A stretch of DNA of 54,201 nt. Source: Acidobacteriaceae bacterium. Lineage in GTDB: Bacteria > Acidobacteriota > Terriglobia > Terriglobales > Acidobacteriaceae. Position 1 is the first letter of the stretch. Every line of letters starts with the position of its first letter. The position numbers were made by a program, and so were the translations under genes. The stretch spans positions 1-54,201 of the forward strand of contig JASHQE010000071.1 in assembly GCA_030037705.1 (NCBI GenBank), written 5' to 3'. Below the pieces are notes generated by a model. It saw only the letters and a list, made by a program, of their open reading frames with translations. It ran no database searches and was not told where the DNA came from. This document shows positions 49,982 through 54,201 of this stretch, piece after piece.

Positions 49982-52012
49982 TCACTCGTTGTCAGGCCGC
50001 GTGTAGGGCTTTTGCAGGTAAAGACGGGCCTCATTCACCGCTCCCTGCGTGTTGTCGTTGGTCTGTACGGCCAGCCGGTACTCGTTTACCGCGCGGTCCC
50101 GCTGCCCGGTGATGTCGAAGATCTTGCCGATGGCGATGTGGCTCCAGACCTCGGTCCACGGCGGCTCGTCGTCACCGCGCAGCGCGTCACGGAAGGCGTT
50201 TACGCTGGCCTGGTAGTTGCGCTGCGTAAACAGAACCTCGCCGATGCGGTAGCTGGCCAGTGAACTCTGCGGGTTGGCATCGAGAGCCTTCTTATACTCG
50301 GCCAGCGCGCCGACCAGATCACCTTGCGCGACCAATTGCTGCCCCTTGAGTATCGAGATCCTCACCTGCAGGTCCGGGGTGCTCTTGAGCACCCAGTCCT
50401 GGGGATCGATGCTGATGCGTCGCGGCCGGCCAAAGGTGTCTACCACGTACTGTGTGTCGGTCCCTACCACGTCGATCTTCTGGTCTACTGTCTTTCCCTC
50501 GGTCTCGATGCGCAGATCGACGGGCATGCGGAACAGGTCAAGATCCTGGTTGATCTCGCCGATCGTGCGGAATCCTTTGTTATTCCCGAGCCGGTAGACG
50601 GCGTATTTATCTGTGAATCTTGGCGCGCCCGTGCCATCGATCCACTGGGCGAAGAAGGGCGTGAGCTGCTCCTGACTCTGCGCCTCGGCCACTTTCTCGA
50701 TGTCCGCAGTGCGGATCGGGCTGTCGCTGTACTGGCTCAGCGCGCCCTTCAAAATATCCAGGAAGACCTTGTCGCCCACCTCGCCGCGCAGCATATGGAA
50801 GATCATGGCGCCTTTTTCGAGCGTCATCGACTGGAACTGGGGCGAAAACGGATCCAGCCGCCCGACGCTTGAAAGCGGGGTCGTATCGTAGGCAAGCGCT
50901 CCAGCCGAAACGTCTTCAAGAGCCGCCTTCAAGGCGTTCCTGCCACTCTCGTCTTCCACGTACATCAACTCGCCGTAACGGGACATACCGTTGGTGATCC
51001 AGGCGTCATTCAACGTGCGCGGGCTCACCTCACATCCCCACCACTGGTGGGCAATGGTGTTGGCCAGCCAGCGCACCGCGGATTTATCCCCGGTGCGATT
51101 GCCGGGGATGCCGGTGAGTTCCGGCGCCCAGGCGGCGAAGAGCACATCATCCGGCATCTCCACCACATTCAAATGGCTGGTCTCCAGCTCTCCAAAACTG
51201 TCGGTGAAAAAGTCGTACTCCTTCGTTGCCATCTGCGCGAGTTGATTGCCCGATTGCTGATGGCTGACCGTCAGATACACCTTCACATTGCCGGCGCCCA
51301 CTGAAATCGGACTTACATACCGGCCGGCAATCACTGTTCCGGGAAATCCGGGCTTCTTCCAGTTGAAGTCGTACTCATCGCCGGGCTTGCCGTCGGCGAG
51401 CGTCACCGAGTGCGATGGGCCGGTGCTGCCGCTGGCAAATACCTGCATCCCCTGCGGAACCTTGATGTGCATCTCGGCTGTAAATCGATCTGTCATGTAG
51501 CCGGTCATTGGAAACCAGCGAGCCGGATAGAGCAAATAGCTGATCGGTTCCTGGATGGCAGCCAGCTTGAGCCCCTCAATGGGACCATCTTCATTCCCGG
51601 TGACGGTCCCGTCATAGACAAAGGTCCAGTGCACCGTCTGGCCTTCGGTAAACGGAGTCGACGCGGTAACCCGGATAGACCCGTCCGCTGTCCGCTCGCC
51701 GTCCAGCACTTTGCCATTCTCGTCGGTGATCTTGCTGATCTTGAGCGCCGGATGGAAGCCGAAATTCACGACATCGAGATTCGGTGGAGCGGTAAAACTC
51801 ACCGTCGCCGTGGCCGCGAGGTGGTGTGCGGCCGGGTCCAGTTCGGCGTCGATTACGTATCCGGTGATGTTCAGCGCAGGCCGTTCTCTTTGGGCAGCGG
51901 CCGGGACCGCCAGCGCAACTGCTGCAGCCAGAAATCCAGACAAGGCCAAAAGAAAGGCCCACAGCAACCCAATACGCGGATTCTTCGTTCGACTACGCAT
52001 AGAAGCCATCAT
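49982..52012 (-). CDS. M1 aminopeptidase homologue lacking zinc ligands, with TPR tail
   Basis: The 676-residue product has a signal peptide (ALAVPAAAQ, near residue 40), an N-terminal beta saddle and an M1 catalytic-fold domain. The family zinc site is HExxH-x18-E. Here the matching stretch is NTIAHQWWG with His322 retained, but the first His and the Glu are Asn318 and Thr319, and the third ligand is Asn341 (in WITNGMSRY, normally WxxEGxA). The spacing is exact, so this is a substitution and not misalignment. TPR-like repeats fill about 560-670. I infer a periplasmic binding or scaffold protein, not a peptidase. Confidence 0.85.
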   Translation of the reverse strand: MMASMRSRTKNPRIGLLWAFLLALSGFLAAAVALAVPAAAQRERPALNITGYVIDAELDPAAHHLAATATVSFTAPPNLDVVNFGFHPALKISKITDENGKVLDGERTADGSIRVTASTPFTEGQTVHWTFVYDGTVTGNEDGPIEGLKLAAIQEPISYLLYPARWFPMTGYMTDRFTAEMHIKVPQGMQVFASGSTGPSHSVTLADGKPGDEYDFNWKKPGFPGTVIAGRYVSPISVGAGNVKVYLTVSHQQSGNQLAQMATKEYDFFTDSFGELETSHLNVVEMPDDVLFAAWAPELTGIPGNRTGDKSAVRWLANTIAHQWWGCEVSPRTLNDAWITNGMSRYGELMYVEDESGRNALKAALEDVSAGALAYDTTPLSSVGRLDPFSPQFQSMTLEKGAMIFHMLRGEVGDKVFLDILKGALSQYSDSPIRTADIEKVAEAQSQEQLTPFFAQWIDGTGAPRFTDKYAVYRLGNNKGFRTIGEINQDLDLFRMPVDLRIETEGKTVDQKIDVVGTDTQYVVDTFGRPRRISIDPQDWVLKSTPDLQVRISILKGQQLVAQGDLVGALAEYKKALDANPQSSLASYRIGEVLFTQRNYQASVNAFRDALRGDDEPPWTEVWSHIAIGKIFDITGQRDRAVNEYRLAVQTNDNTQGAVNEARLYLQKPYTRPDNE

Positions 52013-52062
52013 CGCATCCCCGCCGTCCCCGCGGCCGTGGTCCGGTCTACTTTTCGTTGCAT

Positions 52063-53412
52063 TCAGAATGATGCGACCTTATCCGGAGCCGCGGCCCCCG
52101 GGGTCGCTGAGAAAGACGTGTTGCACTCTTCCAGAATCACCGCCGCCACCCGCTCGATGGCGCCAGGCAGGTCTTGCTCGCGCCCCGGCGGCTGTGCGCC
52201 CAATGCGTCACGAACGGCCCCCAACCCCTTTATCATGGACTGCCTCTCGGCTCCATCGGGTAGCAAAGGCCTAAGGTGTTGGACGATCTTGGCCGCCGTA
52301 AAGTCATGTTGAATCAGCTCCGGGACCACTCTTCTCCCCGCGATCAGATTGGCCATGGCCACATGCGGCACCTTCACCATGCGCTTGGCCATGGCGTAGG
52401 TCAGGGACGAGACCCGGTACACGACGACAAACGGATTGCCAATCAGCGCCGCCTCGACTGTCGCCGTGCCGCTGGCCACCACCGATGCCCGGGCGTGGAA
52501 AAGTGCTGCACGGGCGCCGCCTCCACCCCTCGCAGCAGAATTCGTCGCGTGGGAATCCCGGTCTCCACCCCTGTCTGCGATAGGGCTGACCGCGTCTTCA
52601 GCGCCCCTATCGCTGACCAGGCGGATGGTGAGATTTTCACGGAGCTGGTTCACCATGGCTTCAATCGAGCGCCGCTGTGGAATGGTAAGCGTTGGTGCAA
52701 GCGGAAGAATAAATTGCAGCTCAGGATTACCGGGTTCCAGAGAGTGCTCGTGGAACAATAAGAGCGCAGCCTGGATCATTTCAGGAAGATTTTTTTTGAT
52801 CTCCTGCATGCGGCTGCCCGGAAGCAGGCCGATCCAGGTCTTTGTGGCGTCAAGCCCATTTGACGCCGCAAATTGCGCACGACTGATCGAGGGTAAAGGC
52901 AACTCCGCCAGCGGATGGCCGACAAATTCGGCATGCACGCCCTGCTCCCGATAAAACGGCTCCTCGAATGGAAAGATCACCAACATGCGGCGCACGTATT
53001 TTTGCACCAGCTTGATGCGATGTTTCTTCCAGGCCCACAACTGCGGGCTGACGAAGTAAATCACCGGCACGCCCAACCGGTGAAACTCCCTGGCCAGCCG
53101 GAAGTGAATCTCGGGAAAATCGATCAGCACGGCTACATCCGGCCGGCGCGCGCGGATCGCCCGTTTCAGCTTCTGGAACTCGCGGTAGATGCGCGGCAGA
53201 TGCAGCACAACCTCCGTCAGTCCCATCACGGCCATGTCTTCTGCATGGACGACGCGTTCCAGCCCTGCCGCTTCCATACGCGGCCCGCCCATGCCGAAGG
53301 TCTGCGCTTGCCGCCCGTTTGCGGCGAACCGGGCTTTGAGAGCCTCGATCAGCAGCGCACCATAGTGCTCGCCGCTGGCCTCGCCTGCCGAGATGAAGAT
53401 CGTGGGGTGCAT
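52063..53412 (-). CDS. lpxB: Lipid-A-disaccharide synthase
   Basis: LpxB joins UDP-2,3-diacylglucosamine and lipid X in lipid A synthesis, so the organism makes an LPS-type outer membrane. I chose ATG 53412 (MHPTIFISAGEASGEHYG, the family start); the frame is open 67 codons further upstream without homology. The 449-residue protein has DFPEIHFRLAREFHRLGVPVIYFVSPQLWAWKKHRI, PFEEPFYREQGV, FVGHPL, LLPGSRMQEIKK and the ASGTATVEAALIGNPFVVVYR acceptor region. A short low-complexity stretch (about 300-335, rich in Asp/Arg/Gly) interrupts the C-terminal domain. Confidence 0.95.
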   Translation of the reverse strand: MHPTIFISAGEASGEHYGALLIEALKARFAANGRQAQTFGMGGPRMEAAGLERVVHAEDMAVMGLTEVVLHLPRIYREFQKLKRAIRARRPDVAVLIDFPEIHFRLAREFHRLGVPVIYFVSPQLWAWKKHRIKLVQKYVRRMLVIFPFEEPFYREQGVHAEFVGHPLAELPLPSISRAQFAASNGLDATKTWIGLLPGSRMQEIKKNLPEMIQAALLLFHEHSLEPGNPELQFILPLAPTLTIPQRRSIEAMVNQLRENLTIRLVSDRGAEDAVSPIADRGGDRDSHATNSAARGGGGARAALFHARASVVASGTATVEAALIGNPFVVVYRVSSLTYAMAKRMVKVPHVAMANLIAGRRVVPELIQHDFTAAKIVQHLRPLLPDGAERQSMIKGLGAVRDALGAQPPGREQDLPGAIERVAAVILEECNTSFSATPGAAAPDKVASF

Positions 53413-53600
53413 AAATCTGGTCTTGCGCTGCCTACGATCATAGCGGCTGGTCTGGCTCCCGTCGGCAAGGAAACCCCACCTGCCATTGCTCAATGCTCTG
53501 GGACACAGGGCGAAAATCGTGCGATCATCGTTGATATCGATTTCTGCTATCATACTGAATGATGACGTGAGAGCGTGCTTCGCATAGAATTCCGGTTGCG

Positions 53601-53855
53601 ATGAACAAGACACAGCAAGCCACTCTGAATGCAGTCTTTACGCGACCTACTCGAGCGGACATTCGCTGGGCATCGATCGAATCACTGGTACGCGCCCTAG
53701 GGGGAGAGATCCGTGAGCGCGCGGGCAGCCGCATCGCTGCGAGGCTCAATGGCGTGACGGCAGTCTTTCATCGTCCCCATCCACGTCCAGAGACAAAAAA
53801 GGGCGCCGTTGAAGCAGTGCGGCAGTTCCTCACGAATGCAGGAGTAAAGCCATGA
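53601..53855 (+). CDS. hicA: HicA-family mRNA interferase toxin
   Basis: The 84-residue protein has a double-stranded RNA-binding-like HicA fold: WASIESLVRALGGEIRERAGSRI, then TAVFHRPHPRPETKKGAVEAVRQFLTNAG. In the best-known HicA the catalytic His is in GSH; here that position is Arg (GSR), and the conserved FHRPHP His residues may serve instead, as in many relatives. The gene order toxin-antitoxin, with a 4-base overlap with hicB, is standard for hicAB. Confidence 0.85.
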   Translation: MNKTQQATLNAVFTRPTRADIRWASIESLVRALGGEIRERAGSRIAARLNGVTAVFHRPHPRPETKKGAVEAVRQFLTNAGVKP

Positions 53856-54175
53856 TGGAGTACAAGGGCTATACGGCCGGTCCGATTGATTTCGACGCGG
53901 AGGACGGCACTTTTTCTGGAACTGTGGCTGGGCTAAAGGATGTAATCCACTTTGAAGGCACGACAGCGAAAGAGCTCAAACGGGCTTTTCGGGACAGTAT
54001 CGATAGTTATCTGGAGTTTTGCACCGAAACCGGCCAACAGCCAGACCGGCCCTTCAACGGCAAGATTTTATTGCGCACAGAGCCCGAACTGCACCGCAAA
54101 GCGGCGCTGCGCGCAGCGGCCGAAGGCGTGAGCCTGAGCCGGTGGATTTCAAGGCAGATTGAGAGTGCGTCGTAA
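53852..54175 (+). CDS. hicB: HicB-family antitoxin with ribbon-helix-helix C-terminus
   Basis: The 107-residue product has the partly degraded RNase H-like HicB domain (YKGYTAGPIDFDAEDGTFSGTVAGLKDVIHFEGTTAKEL, about 4-45) and a C-terminal ribbon-helix-helix (ILLRTEPELHRKAALRAAAEGVSLSRWISRQI, about 70-103) that would bind DNA. HicB neutralises HicA and represses the operon. It starts 4 bases inside the hicA stop. Confidence 0.9.
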   Translation: MMEYKGYTAGPIDFDAEDGTFSGTVAGLKDVIHFEGTTAKELKRAFRDSIDSYLEFCTETGQQPDRPFNGKILLRTEPELHRKAALRAAAEGVSLSRWISRQIESAS

Positions 54176-54201
54176 GATGTGAACTCGACCTCCTGAAAAA
54201 T

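Overview
This window looks like chromosomal DNA from an acidobacterium (class Terriglobia or a close relative). That is inference from gene content. It is GC-rich and encodes a diderm envelope (lpxB, a BBP2-type outer-membrane porin, a SurA-like chaperone, LolA-like and M1-like secreted proteins). It uses a menaquinone-type quinone pathway (menG) and carries several families common in Acidobacteria (DUF885, DUF1844, a PASTA-only protein, an Ig-like lipoprotein). No rRNA or complete tRNA gene and no CRISPR array was seen. Most of the window is housekeeping DNA.

Layout. 1-1600: hipB-hipA toxin-antitoxin pair on the minus strand, cut by the window edge, with two operator-like repeats upstream. 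1650-3990: small membrane proteins, a degenerate tRNA-Lys 3' half and an A+T-rich patch. 3990-9090: a catalytically dead S41 (CtpA-like) protein and a class A PBP, separated and followed by dense intergenic mobile or hairpin elements. 9088-13141: porin (-), ruvB (+), a thioredoxin-like protein (+). 13217-23336 (-): an unknown HExxH protein, tdk, an M20 peptidase, mfd, a DUF885 peptidase and galU, closely spaced. 23639-27339 (+): ygfZ, DUF1844, an MBL hydrolase and ribF, a tight operon. 27744-29982: lipoprotein and polytopic membrane protein. 30227-36653 (+): gyrA, menG, CDF transporter, PASTA protein, UPF0303 protein. 36742-40777 (-): aroC-def-fmt-rsmB operon. 40946-44779: EVE protein, YhaM-like nuclease, GNAT, SurA-like protein. 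45445-53412: active CtpA, isoaspartyl peptidase, LolA-like protein, small secreted protein, catalytically dead M1-TPR protein, lpxB. 53601-54175: hicA-hicB.

The most unusual content is intergenic. At least three hairpin core types recur (at 2.9, 5.3-5.9, 8.6-9.1, 28.6 and 44.9-45.2 kb). Their stems are kept by compensatory base changes between copies, and several copies are bounded by terminal inverted repeats and target duplications (CTAG, TA or 8 bp). One element is nested in another, and an empty-site copy lies 2.6 kb away. Other points of note are two secreted peptidase homologues that have lost their catalytic residues, a GyrA with a charged helical insertion and an altered GyrA box, CTGNNNN heptamer arrays that have become the C-terminus of a nuclease, and a disordered SurA-like tail with four spaced K/R-T/I-R-F-like motifs. 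All assignments are from reading the sequence; no database search was run.
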